The position numbers were made by a program, and so were the translations under genes. A DNA stretch of 64,000 bases from the NCBI GenBank assembly GCA_045806965.1, contig JBJMIG010000038.1:62001-126000 (forward strand). Direction: 5' to 3'. This DNA is from DASYTH01 sp045806965 (GTDB lineage Bacteria > Actinomycetota > Actinomycetes > Mycobacteriales > Pseudonocardiaceae). The notes below the pieces were generated by a model. It did no database searches and was not told the DNA's origin. It was given only the letters and a program-made list of their open reading frames with translations. How positions within the stretch are numbered: position 1 is the first letter of the stretch; each line of letters starts with the position of its first letter. Below, piece after piece: positions 33,327-42,401 of this stretch.

Positions 33327-35453
33327 TCAGTCGTCGTTCATCGACGGGGTGGTCTTGGACACCTGCATCAGGAACTCGATGTTGGTGCGGCTCTTGCGCA
33401 GCCGGTCGAGCAGCAGCTCGATGGCCGCCTGGCTGTCCAGGGCGTGCAGCACCCTGCGCAGCTTCACGGTGACCGCAAGCTCGTCCGGCGGGAGCAGCAG
33501 CTCCTCCTTGCGAGTGCCGGACGGGTCGACGTCGACCGCGGGGAAGATGCGCTTGTCGGCGATCTTGCGGTCCAGCTTGAGCTCGGCGTTGCCGGTGCCC
33601 TTGAACTCCTCGAAGATCACCATGTCACCCGCCGAGCCGGTCTCGACCAGGGCGGTGGCGAAGATCGTCAGCGAACCGCCGCCCTCGATGTTGCGGGCCG
33701 CGCCGAGGAAGCGCTTCGGCGGGAACAGCGCGGTCGAGTCCACACCGCCGGAGAGGATCCGGCCGGACGCGGGCGCGGCCAGGTTGTAGGCCCGACCGAG
33801 CCGGGTGATCGAGTCGAGCAGCACGACCACGTCGTGGCCCATCTCGACCAGGCGCTTGGCCCGCTCGATGGACAGCTCGGCGACCGTCGTGTGGTCCGAC
33901 GGCGGACGGTCGAAGGTGGAGGCGATGACCTCGCCCTTCACCGACCGCTGCATGTCGGTGACCTCTTCCGGCCGCTCGTCCACCAGCACCACCATGAGGT
34001 AGCACTCGGGGTTGTTCGTGGTGATCGCGTTCGCGATGGACTGCAGCACCGAGGTCTTGCCGGCCTTCGGCGGCGACACGATCAGCGCGCGCTGGCCCTT
34101 GCCGACCGGCATCACCAGGTCGATCACCCGGGTGGTGAGCAGGTGCGACTCGGTCTCAAGCCGCAGCCGCTCGTTGGGGTAGAGCGGGGTCAGCTTGGTG
34201 AACTCCGGCCGGCTCTTGGCCGCGTCCGGATCGAGACCGTTGATCGTCTCCACCCGGACCAGCGGGTTGAACTTCTGCCGCTGCTGCTCGCCCTCGCGAG
34301 GCTGCCGGACCAGGCCGGTGATCGCGTCACCGCGGCGCAGCCCGTACTTGCGAACCAGGGAGAGCGAGACGTACACGTCGTTCGGCCCGGCGAGGTAGCC
34401 GGAGGTGCGCACGAACGCGTAGTTCTCGAGCACGTCGAGCACGCCTGCGACGGGCAACAGCACGTCGTCCTCGCGGACCTCGGTGTCGTTGTTGCCGGCC
34501 TCGACCCGACCGCCGCCACCGGTGCGGCGCCTGCGGTCTCGGAAGCGCCGGCCGCGCCGGCCGCCGCGCTCGTCGTCATCGTCGTCCGGACCGTTCTGGT
34601 CGTGCCGCTGGCGGTCCCGGTCGCCCTGACCACGGTCGCCCTGCCGGTCGCCCCGGTCCCGGTCGCCCTGACCACGGTCGCCCTGCCGGTCGCCCCGGTC
34701 CCGGTCGCCCTGACCACGGTCGCCCTGCCGGTCACCTCGGTCCCGGTCGCCCCGGTCCCGGTCGCTCTGCCGGTCACCGCGCTGGCGCTCGCCCTGCTGG
34801 CGGCCGTCCTGCTGGCGGCCGTCCTGCTGGCGCTCGCCCTGCTGGCGGCCGTCCTGCTGGCGGCCGTCCTGACGTTCCTCCGTCCGGGTGCGGCCCTCAT
34901 CGGAGGCCACCCGCGCCTCGCCGCCCGACGGGCTGCCGGCCGGACGGCTGGAGCCGCGTCGGCGCCGGCCACCCTCACGGCCACCCTCGCGGCGTCCCGC
35001 GCCGTCGACCTCGCTGTCCGCCGGCTCGGCGGTCTCGGCCTTCACCTCGACCGGGCGCTCGTCCCTGGTCTCGACCGGTGCGCTCGCCGCGGACGGCTCA
35101 CTCGTGGTCTTGGTCGGGCGGCTGCTTGGACGGTCCTCGATGCCACCGAGGGGCAGGGTCTCCGCGGACGCGCCTGCGCCGCCGCCCTGCCGCTCCTTGA
35201 TGGCCGCGATCAGGTCGCCCTTGCGCATCCCACCCGTACCGGTGATGCCCAGCTGGCCGGCCAACTCGCGAAGCTCGGCGAGCACCATGCCGGTGAGCCC
35301 GGCGCGGCGTTTCGGCGTGCCACCGTTGGCGCCGGCACCTGGCGCCTTCCCCGCGGTGTCGGGGCGAGACGTCGAGGCCTCGTTCGGCGAACCGGCCCCG
35401 GCTCCGACCGAGCCCGTCGCCGCATCGCTGCTCAGCAAATCAGTGTTGCTCAC
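33327..35453 (-). CDS. rho: Transcription termination factor Rho with long low-complexity insertion
   Basis: This hexameric RNA-dependent ATPase has 708 residues, well above the 419 of E. coli. The GTG start (VSNTDLLSSD) has an AGGAAGG site upstream. The N-terminal Rho domain (LAELRELAGQLGITGTGGMR, about 57-76) is followed by about 200 residues rich in Arg, Asp, Gln and Gly. The RNA-binding and ATPase domains come next: GVLDVLENYAFVRTSGYL, Walker A SPPKAGKTSV (about 460) and LLDSITRLGRAYN. The insertion contains perfect protein repeats encoded by tandem DNA repeats. Actinobacterial Rho is known for such RNA-binding insertions, but this one is long. Confidence 0.95.
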   Translation of the reverse strand: MSNTDLLSSDAATGSVGAGAGSPNEASTSRPDTAGKAPGAGANGGTPKRRAGLTGMVLAELRELAGQLGITGTGGMRKGDLIAAIKERQGGGAGASAETLPLGGIEDRPSSRPTKTTSEPSAASAPVETRDERPVEVKAETAEPADSEVDGAGRREGGREGGRRRRGSSRPAGSPSGGEARVASDEGRTRTEERQDGRQQDGRQQGERQQDGRQQDGRQQGERQRGDRQSDRDRGDRDRGDRQGDRGQGDRDRGDRQGDRGQGDRDRGDRQGDRGQGDRDRQRHDQNGPDDDDDERGGRRGRRFRDRRRRTGGGGRVEAGNNDTEVREDDVLLPVAGVLDVLENYAFVRTSGYLAGPNDVYVSLSLVRKYGLRRGDAITGLVRQPREGEQQRQKFNPLVRVETINGLDPDAAKSRPEFTKLTPLYPNERLRLETESHLLTTRVIDLVMPVGKGQRALIVSPPKAGKTSVLQSIANAITTNNPECYLMVVLVDERPEEVTDMQRSVKGEVIASTFDRPPSDHTTVAELSIERAKRLVEMGHDVVVLLDSITRLGRAYNLAAPASGRILSGGVDSTALFPPKRFLGAARNIEGGGSLTIFATALVETGSAGDMVIFEEFKGTGNAELKLDRKIADKRIFPAVDVDPSGTRKEELLLPPDELAVTVKLRRVLHALDSQAAIELLLDRLRKSRTNIEFLMQVSKTTPSMNDD
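34624..34875 (-). repeat. Tandem repeats inside rho
   Basis: A 42-bp unit (14 residues, DRGDRQGDRGQGDR in one register) starts at 34624, 34666 and 34708, the last copy diverging at its end. A second, 15-bp array (QDGRQ/QGERQ units) fills about 34785-34875. Both keep the rho reading frame. Confidence 0.85.
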
Positions 35454-35917
35454 TAATGTCCTTCCTAACCGGTCCCCGCCTCCAACGCGGACCAGCGGAC
35501 CCGCCGCCCGTCGGAACGCGAGACGGCGTATTCCCCGCTGTCGGCTGACTTTCGCCGCAACCTTGGCCACCTGGTGGGCCATGCGGACGACTTGATCGCC
35601 GACACGGAGTATCTCGGCCACCACCTCATCGGGAACCTGGCAACGCCGACTCAGGCCTGACAGGCCGAGCCGGCATCTTGCACAGCAGATGCGACCCGGA
35701 AAGAGCTCCCCGGGAACTGCACCGGGCGCCCGAGCGCGCGGTGACTGAACGCCCACGAGGGTAGACGGCACTCACTCAACGTGCAACAACCGGGGTACCG
35801 GAGTGGCTCGACAGAAACAACCGCAGCCACCTCAGGTTTGTTCCCACCTGGGCACCTGCCCGGCCGACGGACCAGGCGGTGCTCAAGACAAGGAGTGACC
35901 TTGGCCACGTCAGACGT
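35454..35917 (-). promoter_or_regulatory. Long rho leader between thrB and rho
   Basis: A gap of 464 bp follows thrB with no convincing gene. A minus-strand open frame of about 85 codons exists at 35651-35908 but has no good ribosome binding site and no family resemblance. The region must contain the rho promoter and probably a long 5' leader, since rho is autoregulated by termination in its leader in several bacteria. No clear hairpin-plus-U terminator is seen. Confidence 0.4.
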
Positions 35918-36808
35918 CTAGTCGAACTCAATCCGCACCCCCCGCCGGTCCACCGGGAGCTCGCGGACGGTGAACCCGGTGTGGTCCACCTCGGGCAAAA
36001 CCCCGTCCACGGTGAACGCCACAACGGTCGGCCCGGCGCCGGAAACCGTTGCCGCGACGCCCTCCCGGCGCAGCGCTCGGACCAGGGCCATGGTTCGCGG
36101 CCAGGCATCCTGCCGGTAGTCCTGGTGCAGCCGGTCCTCGGTGGCGGCGAGCAGCAGGTCCGGCCGGGTCGTGACGGCCTGCACGGCCAGCGCGCAGCGG
36201 CCCGCGTTGAACGCCGCGTCCGCGTGCGGAACCGATTCCGGCAGCAGGGCCCGGGTCATCGAGGTGGCCGACCGCTCCTCCGGGATCAGTACCACCGGAC
36301 GCAGGTCCGGGTGCGGCTCCAGACGCAGCGCGGCGAACCCGTCGGCCCCGTGCCAGGCCAGCACCAGGCCGCCGAGCAGGCTGGCCGCGGCATTGTCCGC
36401 GTGCCCCTCGAACTCGGCGGCCAACCGCAACGCCCCAGCGTCCGGCTGCCGGCCCGCGAGGCCGTAGGCGACGGCCAGGCCGCCGGCCACCGCGGCGGCC
36501 GACGAACCCAGGCCGCGGGCGTGCGGAATGCCGTTCCGGCAGTTGAGATGCAGGCCGGGGGGCCGGGGCAGGCCGAGGTGGCGGCAACCGACCGACACCG
36601 CGCGGACCACCAGGTTGGACTCGTCTGAGCTGACCGTGCCGGCGCCCTCGCCGGTGATCAGCACCGTCAGCCCGGCCTCGCCGGGGACCACCTCGATCTC
36701 GTCGTAGAGGCCGAGGGCCAGACCGAGCGCGTCGAAGCCGGGGCCGAGGTTCGCGCTGGACGCCGGAACCAGAACCCTCAGACGATCACCTCGCGAGCTC
36801 GCCCTCAC
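35918..36808 (-). CDS. thrB: Homoserine kinase
   Basis: This GHMP-family kinase phosphorylates homoserine for threonine synthesis. The 296-residue protein starts at a GTG that overlaps thrC by 4 bp. Motifs are VLVPASSANLGPGFDALGLAL, the ATP-binding GIPHARGLGSSAAAVAGG and the C-terminal GVAATVSGAGPTVVAF. It ends the lysA-hom-thrC-thrB run. Confidence 0.95.
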   Translation of the reverse strand: MRASSRGDRLRVLVPASSANLGPGFDALGLALGLYDEIEVVPGEAGLTVLITGEGAGTVSSDESNLVVRAVSVGCRHLGLPRPPGLHLNCRNGIPHARGLGSSAAAVAGGLAVAYGLAGRQPDAGALRLAAEFEGHADNAAASLLGGLVLAWHGADGFAALRLEPHPDLRPVVLIPEERSATSMTRALLPESVPHADAAFNAGRCALAVQAVTTRPDLLLAATEDRLHQDYRQDAWPRTMALVRALRREGVAATVSGAGPTVVAFTVDGVLPEVDHTGFTVRELPVDRRGVRIEFD

Positions 36809-37875
36809 GCAAGCTCCAGCGCGTGGGCCACCGCGGTCGGGTCCACCGGCACCGGCTCCACCTCGAGCATCCCCCGCAGCGCGGTCTCCGGGTCCTTCAG
36901 GCCGTGTCCGGTGACGGTGCAGACCACCAGCGAGCCGGCCGGCAGCCGGCCGTCCGCGGCGACCACCAGCAGCCCGGCAACCCCGGTGGCCGACGCCGGC
37001 TCGACGAACACCCCCTCGCGGGTGGCCAGCAGCTTGTAGGCGGACAGGATCTGCTCGTCGGTGACCGCGTCGAACAGGCCACCGGACTCGTCGCGGGCGG
37101 TGACCGCGCCTGCCCAGGAGGCCGGGTTGCCCACCCGGATCGCGGTGGCCACGGTCTCCGGCCTGCGCACCGGCTCACCGGCGATCAGCGGCGCCGCCCC
37201 GGCGGCCTGGAAACCGAACATCCGCGGCGTCGCGGAGATCACGCCGTCGGCGGCGTACTCCCGGTAGCCCTGCCAGTAGGCGGTGATGTTGCCGGCATTG
37301 CCGACCGGCAGGCAGTGAACGTCCGGCGGGCCGCCGAGCACGTCGCAGATCTCCCAGGCGGCACTGCGCTGGCCGATCAGCCGCACCGGGTTCACCGAGT
37401 TCACCAGCTCGATCGGGTACTCAGCGGCGGTCTTCGCGGCCAACTCGAGGCAGTCGTCGAAGCTGCCGTCGATCTGGAGGATCCGGGCGCCGTGCATCAC
37501 CGCCTGGGCCAGCTTGCCCAGCGCGATCTTGCCGCGCGGCACCAGCACCGCGCAGGTCAGTCCCGCACGCGCGGCGTAGGCCGACGCCGAGGCCGAGGTG
37601 TTGCCGGTGGACGCACAGATCACCGCGGTCATCCCGGTGGCCAACGCGTGCGAGATGGCCACCGTCATGCCGCGATCCTTGAACGAGCCGGTCGGGTTCG
37701 CGCCCTCGACCTTGAGCAGCACCCGGCAGGCGGTCAGCTCGGAGAGGTGCGGCGCCTCGAGCAGCGGCGTGCCGCCCTCGTGCAGCGTGATGACCTTTGC
37801 GTTGGACGGCAACGTGATCCGTTCCGGATAGGCGCGGATCACGCCCGGCCATTCGCGCTGCGCGAGCACCGTCAC
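36805..37875 (-). CDS. thrC: Threonine synthase
   Basis: This PLP enzyme converts O-phosphohomoserine to threonine. The 356-residue protein carries the PLP lysine in GANPTGSFKDRGMTVA. The phosphate-binding and substrate segments CASTGNTSASASAYAARAG and LPVGNAGNITAYWQGY are also present. It is of the short actinobacterial class and overlaps both hom and thrB by 4 bp. Confidence 0.96.
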   Translation of the reverse strand: MTVLAQREWPGVIRAYPERITLPSNAKVITLHEGGTPLLEAPHLSELTACRVLLKVEGANPTGSFKDRGMTVAISHALATGMTAVICASTGNTSASASAYAARAGLTCAVLVPRGKIALGKLAQAVMHGARILQIDGSFDDCLELAAKTAAEYPIELVNSVNPVRLIGQRSAAWEICDVLGGPPDVHCLPVGNAGNITAYWQGYREYAADGVISATPRMFGFQAAGAAPLIAGEPVRRPETVATAIRVGNPASWAGAVTARDESGGLFDAVTDEQILSAYKLLATREGVFVEPASATGVAGLLVVAADGRLPAGSLVVCTVTGHGLKDPETALRGMLEVEPVPVDPTAVAHALELA

Positions 37876-39176
37876 GAGACCTCACCCTCCACCCGCATCA
37901 CGGAGACCACCTCGCGGACCGCGGGCAGCCCGGCAACCTTGTCCACCGTGGACCGCAGGGCGGCGTCCGGGGCCGAGTGGGTGACGATCACCAGGCTGGC
38001 GTCGGTCCCCCGGCCCTCCTGGCGCACCGCGGCGATGCTCACATCGTGCTCGGCGAACACCGAGGCCACCGTGGACAGCACGCCCGGCCGGTCGGCCACG
38101 TCCAGGCTCAGGTGGTAGCGGGTGATGGCCCGGGAGATCGGGCGCACGGGCAGCGCCGCGTAGGCCGATTCCCCCGGCCCCCGGCCGCCGACCACCCGGT
38201 TGCGGGCCACCGCGACCAGGTCGCCGAGCACCGCGCTCGCGGTGGGCGCGCCGCCGGCGCCCTGGCCGTAGAACATCAGCCGCCCGGCCGCCTCCGCCTC
38301 GACGAACACCGCGTTGAACGCCCCGCCGACGCCGGCGAGCGGGTGTCCCCTCGGGATCATCGCCGGATGCACCCGCACGGTGACCGCGTCGGTGTCGCCC
38401 TCGCTGGCCCGCTCGCAGATGGCCAGCAGCTTGATCGTCCGGCCGAGCGCGCGGGCCGCCGCGATGTCCACCGCGGTCACCGCGGAGATGCCCTCGCGAT
38501 ACACCTGCGCCGCGGTCACCCTGGTGTGAAAGGCCAGCGACGCGAGGATCGCGGCCTTCGACGCGGCGTCGTAGCCGTCCACGTCCGCGGTCGGGTCCGC
38601 CTCGGCGTAGCCGAGCCGGCTGGCCTCCTCAAGCGCCTCCGCGTAACCGGAGCCGGTCTCGTCCATCGCCGAGAGGATGTAGTTGGTGGTGCCGTTGACG
38701 ATCCCCATCACCCGGGTGATCCGGTCTCCGGCGAGGGACTCGCGCAGCGGCCGGAGCAGCGGGATGGCGCCGGCCACCGCGGCCTCGAAGTACAGGTCGG
38801 CGCCGGAGGCGTCAGCGGCGGCGAACAACTCACCCGCGTGCTCGGCGAGCAGCGCCTTGTTCGCGCTGACCACGGACTTGCCCGAGCGCAGCGCGTTGAG
38901 CAGCAGGGTTCTGGCCGGCTCGATGCCGCCGATCAGCTCGACCACGATGTCCACATCGGACGCGACCAGCGCTTCGGCGTCCGCGGTGAGCAACTCGACC
39001 GGGACGTCCGGGTGCCGGTTCGGCCGGCGCACCGCGATCCCGTTGAGACGCACCGACTTCCCGATCCGCGCGGCCAGGTCGCCGGCCTGCTCGGTGAGCA
39101 GCCGGGCGACCTCGGTGCCGACCGTGCCGCAGCCGAGCAGGGCTACCTTCAACGCGTCGCTCGCCACGTCGGTCAC
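37872..39176 (-). CDS. hom: Homoserine dehydrogenase
   Basis: This enzyme reduces aspartate semialdehyde to homoserine. The 434-residue protein has an N-terminal NAD(P) fold (VALLGCGTVGTEVARLL), a catalytic centre (GIVNGTTNYILSAMDETGSGY...GYAEADPTADVDGYDAASK) and a C-terminal ACT domain (YHLSLDVADRPGVLSTVASVFAEHDVSIAAV). The ACT domain is the site of threonine feedback control in the family. It overlaps lysA by 4 bp. Confidence 0.96.
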   Translation of the reverse strand: MTDVASDALKVALLGCGTVGTEVARLLTEQAGDLAARIGKSVRLNGIAVRRPNRHPDVPVELLTADAEALVASDVDIVVELIGGIEPARTLLLNALRSGKSVVSANKALLAEHAGELFAAADASGADLYFEAAVAGAIPLLRPLRESLAGDRITRVMGIVNGTTNYILSAMDETGSGYAEALEEASRLGYAEADPTADVDGYDAASKAAILASLAFHTRVTAAQVYREGISAVTAVDIAAARALGRTIKLLAICERASEGDTDAVTVRVHPAMIPRGHPLAGVGGAFNAVFVEAEAAGRLMFYGQGAGGAPTASAVLGDLVAVARNRVVGGRGPGESAYAALPVRPISRAITRYHLSLDVADRPGVLSTVASVFAEHDVSIAAVRQEGRGTDASLVIVTHSAPDAALRSTVDKVAGLPAVREVVSVMRVEGEVS

Positions 39177-40609
39177 GTTATCTCCAACCGGAACAGGTCG
39201 TCCTCGGTTTCCCGGCGCAGCAGCGGCCGGGCCGCGCCGTCGCGGACCGCCACCACCGCCGGCCGGAGCAACCGGTTGTAGCTTGAGGACATCGAGTAGC
39301 AGTAGGCGCCGGTGGCCGGCACCGCGATCAGGTCGCCAGGCGCCAGGTTGGCCGGCAACCAGCAGTCGCGCACCACCACGTCACCCGCCTCGCAGTGCTT
39401 GCCGACCACGCGGCACAGCGTCGCCTCCGTGCCGCGCTCCCCCTCGGCGGCCGAGCGGGACACCAGCCGGCAGTCGTAGACCGCGTCGTACAGCGCGGTA
39501 CGCACGTTGTCACTCATGCCGCCGTCCACGCTGACGTAGCGCCGGCCGTGACTGTGCCCGAGCGCGATGTCCTTGACGGTGCCGACCTCGTAGAGCGTCA
39601 CCGTGCCGGGCCCGACGATCGCCCGGCCCGGCTCCACCGCGATCCTCGGCGGCGCAAGGTCGGCGTGCTCGCACTCCTTGGCCACGATCGTGCGCAACTG
39701 CTCGGCCAGCCACTGCGGCGGCGGCGGGTCGTCGTCGGCGGTGTAGGCGATGCCGAGCCCGCCGCCGAGATCCACGGTGGTCAACTCGGCCAGCGCGTCC
39801 GCGCCGTGCTCGTCGCGCAGCCCGGCCAGCAGGCCGATCACCCGGTGCGCGGCCACCTCGAAGCCGTCCACGTCGAAGATCTGCGAACCGATGTGGCTGT
39901 GCAGGCCGACCAGCCGCAGCCCGTCGCACTTGAGCACCCGGCGCACCGCCTCCGCGGCGTCGCCGGAGGCCAGGGAGAAACCGAACTTCTGGTCCTCGTG
40001 CGCGGTCGCGATGAACTCGTGGGTGTGCGCCTCGACCCCGACGGTCACCCGGATCAGCACCGGCTGCACGACCGCCCGGTCCCGGGCGGCCTTGTCCAGC
40101 CGGACGATCTCGTAGAACGAGTCGAGCACCACCGCGCCCACCCCGGCATCCACCGCCGCGGTCAGCTCGGCGATCGACTTGTTGTTGCCGTGCAAGGCGA
40201 TCCGCTCGGCCGGGAAGCCGGCCCGCAGCGCGATGGCCAGCTCGCCGCCGCTGCACACGTCCAGACTCAGCCCCTGTTCGGCCACCCAGCGGGCGATCTC
40301 CACGGACAGAAAGGCCTTGGACGCGTAGTGCACCAGCCCAGGGTCGCCGAACGCGGCCACGTGCTCGGCGCAGCGGGAGCGGAAGTCGTCCTCGTCGACC
40401 ACGAACAGCGGAGTGCCGAACCGCTCGGCGAGCTCGCGCACGTCCACCCCGGCGATGGTGACGGCGCCGTCCGCGCCGCGCCGGGCATTGCGCGGCCAGA
40501 CAGCGGGCAGCAGCTCGTCCAACTCGTCCGGAGTGGACGGTCGCGGGCCGGCGGTGCTCGCCGGCGGCAGGACTTCCGCGTAGCGCGGTCCGGCCGGGTG
40601 GGCGCGCAT
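39173..40609 (-). CDS. lysA: Diaminopimelate decarboxylase
   Basis: This PLP enzyme performs the last step of lysine synthesis and drains meso-diaminopimelate from cell-wall synthesis. The 478-residue protein has the PLP lysine in LVHYASKAFLSVEI, GGGLGIAYTADDDPP, EPGRAIVGPG, and the DGGMSDNVRTALYDA and CESGD-type segment (HCEAGDVVVRD) at the dimer active site. It starts three bases after argS. Confidence 0.96.
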   Translation of the reverse strand: MRAHPAGPRYAEVLPPASTAGPRPSTPDELDELLPAVWPRNARRGADGAVTIAGVDVRELAERFGTPLFVVDEDDFRSRCAEHVAAFGDPGLVHYASKAFLSVEIARWVAEQGLSLDVCSGGELAIALRAGFPAERIALHGNNKSIAELTAAVDAGVGAVVLDSFYEIVRLDKAARDRAVVQPVLIRVTVGVEAHTHEFIATAHEDQKFGFSLASGDAAEAVRRVLKCDGLRLVGLHSHIGSQIFDVDGFEVAAHRVIGLLAGLRDEHGADALAELTTVDLGGGLGIAYTADDDPPPPQWLAEQLRTIVAKECEHADLAPPRIAVEPGRAIVGPGTVTLYEVGTVKDIALGHSHGRRYVSVDGGMSDNVRTALYDAVYDCRLVSRSAAEGERGTEATLCRVVGKHCEAGDVVVRDCWLPANLAPGDLIAVPATGAYCYSMSSSYNRLLRPAVVAVRDGAARPLLRRETEDDLFRLEIT

Positions 40610-40612
40610 CGG

Positions 40613-42283
40613 CTACATCCGTTCCGGCGCCGAGACGCCGAGCAGGCCGAGACCGTTGCGGAGCACTTGTCGCACCGCGAGGCAGAGCAACAGCCTGGCG
40701 CGCATCACGGGCTGGATCTCCTCGTCCCCCTTGGGCAGAATGCGGCAGTCGTCCGTGTCGTACCACTTGTGCAGTGCGGCGGCGAGCTGTTCGAGGAACC
40801 GGGCCACCCGGTGCGGCTCGCGCAGCTCCGCGGCCGCCTCGGCGACCCGGCCGAACTCGCCGACGGTGCGAATCAGCTCGCCCTCCCGCTCGTGCGTGAG
40901 CAGCGCGAGCTCCGCGCCGGCTGTGCCGGTCACCCTCAGCCCGACCCGCTCGGCGTTCTCGAGCACCCGGCAGATCCGCGCGTGCGCGTACTGCACGTAG
41001 AAGACCGGGTTCTCCTTGCTGCGCGAGGCAACCAGATCGATGTCGATGTCCAGCATGGAGTCCACCGAGGACCGGACGAGCGAGTAGCGGGCCCCGTCCA
41101 CCCCGACCGCGTCCACCAGATCTTCCATGGTGACAACGTTTCCGGCGCGCTTGCTCATCCGCACCGGGCGACCGTCGCGGACCAGGTTGACCAGCTGGCC
41201 AATCAGCACCTCGACGGTGTCGGGATCGTCCCCCAGCGCCGCGGCGATCGCCTTGAGCCGGCCGATATAGCCGTGGTGGTCCGCACCGAGCAGGTAGATG
41301 AGCAGGTCGAAGCCGCGCTTGCGCTTGTCCTCGAAGTAGGCGATGTCGGCGGCGACGTAGGCGGGCTCGCCGTCGCTCTTGATCACCACCCGGTCCTTGT
41401 CGTCGCCGTACTCGGTGCTGCGCAACCACCAGGCGCCGTCCGCGAAGTAGAGCGTGCCGGCGGCTTTGAGCTGCTCGACCAGCCGGGCGACCGCGCCGGA
41501 GGCGTGCAGCGAGTCCTCGTGGGTGTAGACGTCGAAGTCCGTGCCGAACTCGTGCAGCGACCGCTTGATCTGCGCGAACATGAGTCCGACGCCGATCCCC
41601 CGGAACGCCTCGTACCGCTCCGCTTCCGGCAGCGCCAGCGCGTCCGGCCGCTGGCGCAACACCTCTGCGGCGAGGTCGGAGACGTAGGCGCCGACATACC
41701 CGTTCTCCGGCGGCGGCTCGCCCTTCGCCGCCGCGATCAGCGACCGCACGAACCGCGGGATCTGCGCACCGGTATCGTTGAAGTAGTACTCGCGCACCAC
41801 CTTGGCGCCCTGAGCGGCCAGGATCCGGCCGAGCGCGTCGCCGGCCGCGGCCCAGCGGGCCCCGCCGAGGTGCAGTGGCCCGGTCGGGTTCGCCGAGACG
41901 AACTCCAGGTTGATGTTGCGCCCGGCGAGCAGGTGACCCTGGCCGTAGTGGTCGCCATCGGCCAGTACCTGGCGAACGATCGCGCCCTGGGCGTCCGCGT
42001 CGATCCGCAGGTTGATGAACCCGGGTCCGGCGATCTCCGCGCTGGCCACCCCCTCGCGGGTGGCCAGCGCGTCGGCCAGCCAGCCGGCCAGCTCCCGCGG
42101 CGCGACGCCGACCTTCTTGGCCAACTGGAGCGCGACATTGGTGGCGTAGTCGCCGTGCTCGGGATTCCTCGGGCGCTCCACGGTCACCACCGCCGGCAGC
42201 ACGGTGTGATCGAGTGCGCGGCTGGTCAGCACGTCCACCGCGGTGGAACGGACCAGGTCGGCGAGCGCTGCGGGGGTCACCAT
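40613..42283 (-). CDS. argS: Arginyl-tRNA synthetase
   Basis: This class I synthetase has 556 residues from the ATG (a TTG one codon upstream is possible). The HIGH-type motif is in NPTGPLHLGGARWAAAGDAL, the KMSKS-type motif is RMSKRAGN, and the N-terminal Add1 and C-terminal DALR anticodon domains (VQYAHARICRVLENA) are present. It heads the argS-lysA-hom-thrC-thrB operon and is divergent from the DUF3105 gene. Confidence 0.96.
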   Translation of the reverse strand: MVTPAALADLVRSTAVDVLTSRALDHTVLPAVVTVERPRNPEHGDYATNVALQLAKKVGVAPRELAGWLADALATREGVASAEIAGPGFINLRIDADAQGAIVRQVLADGDHYGQGHLLAGRNINLEFVSANPTGPLHLGGARWAAAGDALGRILAAQGAKVVREYYFNDTGAQIPRFVRSLIAAAKGEPPPENGYVGAYVSDLAAEVLRQRPDALALPEAERYEAFRGIGVGLMFAQIKRSLHEFGTDFDVYTHEDSLHASGAVARLVEQLKAAGTLYFADGAWWLRSTEYGDDKDRVVIKSDGEPAYVAADIAYFEDKRKRGFDLLIYLLGADHHGYIGRLKAIAAALGDDPDTVEVLIGQLVNLVRDGRPVRMSKRAGNVVTMEDLVDAVGVDGARYSLVRSSVDSMLDIDIDLVASRSKENPVFYVQYAHARICRVLENAERVGLRVTGTAGAELALLTHEREGELIRTVGEFGRVAEAAAELREPHRVARFLEQLAAALHKWYDTDDCRILPKGDEEIQPVMRARLLLCLAVRQVLRNGLGLLGVSAPERM

Positions 42284-42401
42284 CAAATTCTACGGAGGGT
42301 GCGCCAACCAGTTGACGCTGGGCAGACACCGGGTCCTTACACTGGCCGCTGCACAGTGGTGCTTCTATCGGTGACTCTATAGAGACGGGGCCGGAACCGG
42401 T

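Noticed and set aside
35651..35908. 85-codon frame between thrB and rho
   Set aside because: There is no ribosome binding site and no recognisable fold; the space is better explained as the rho leader.
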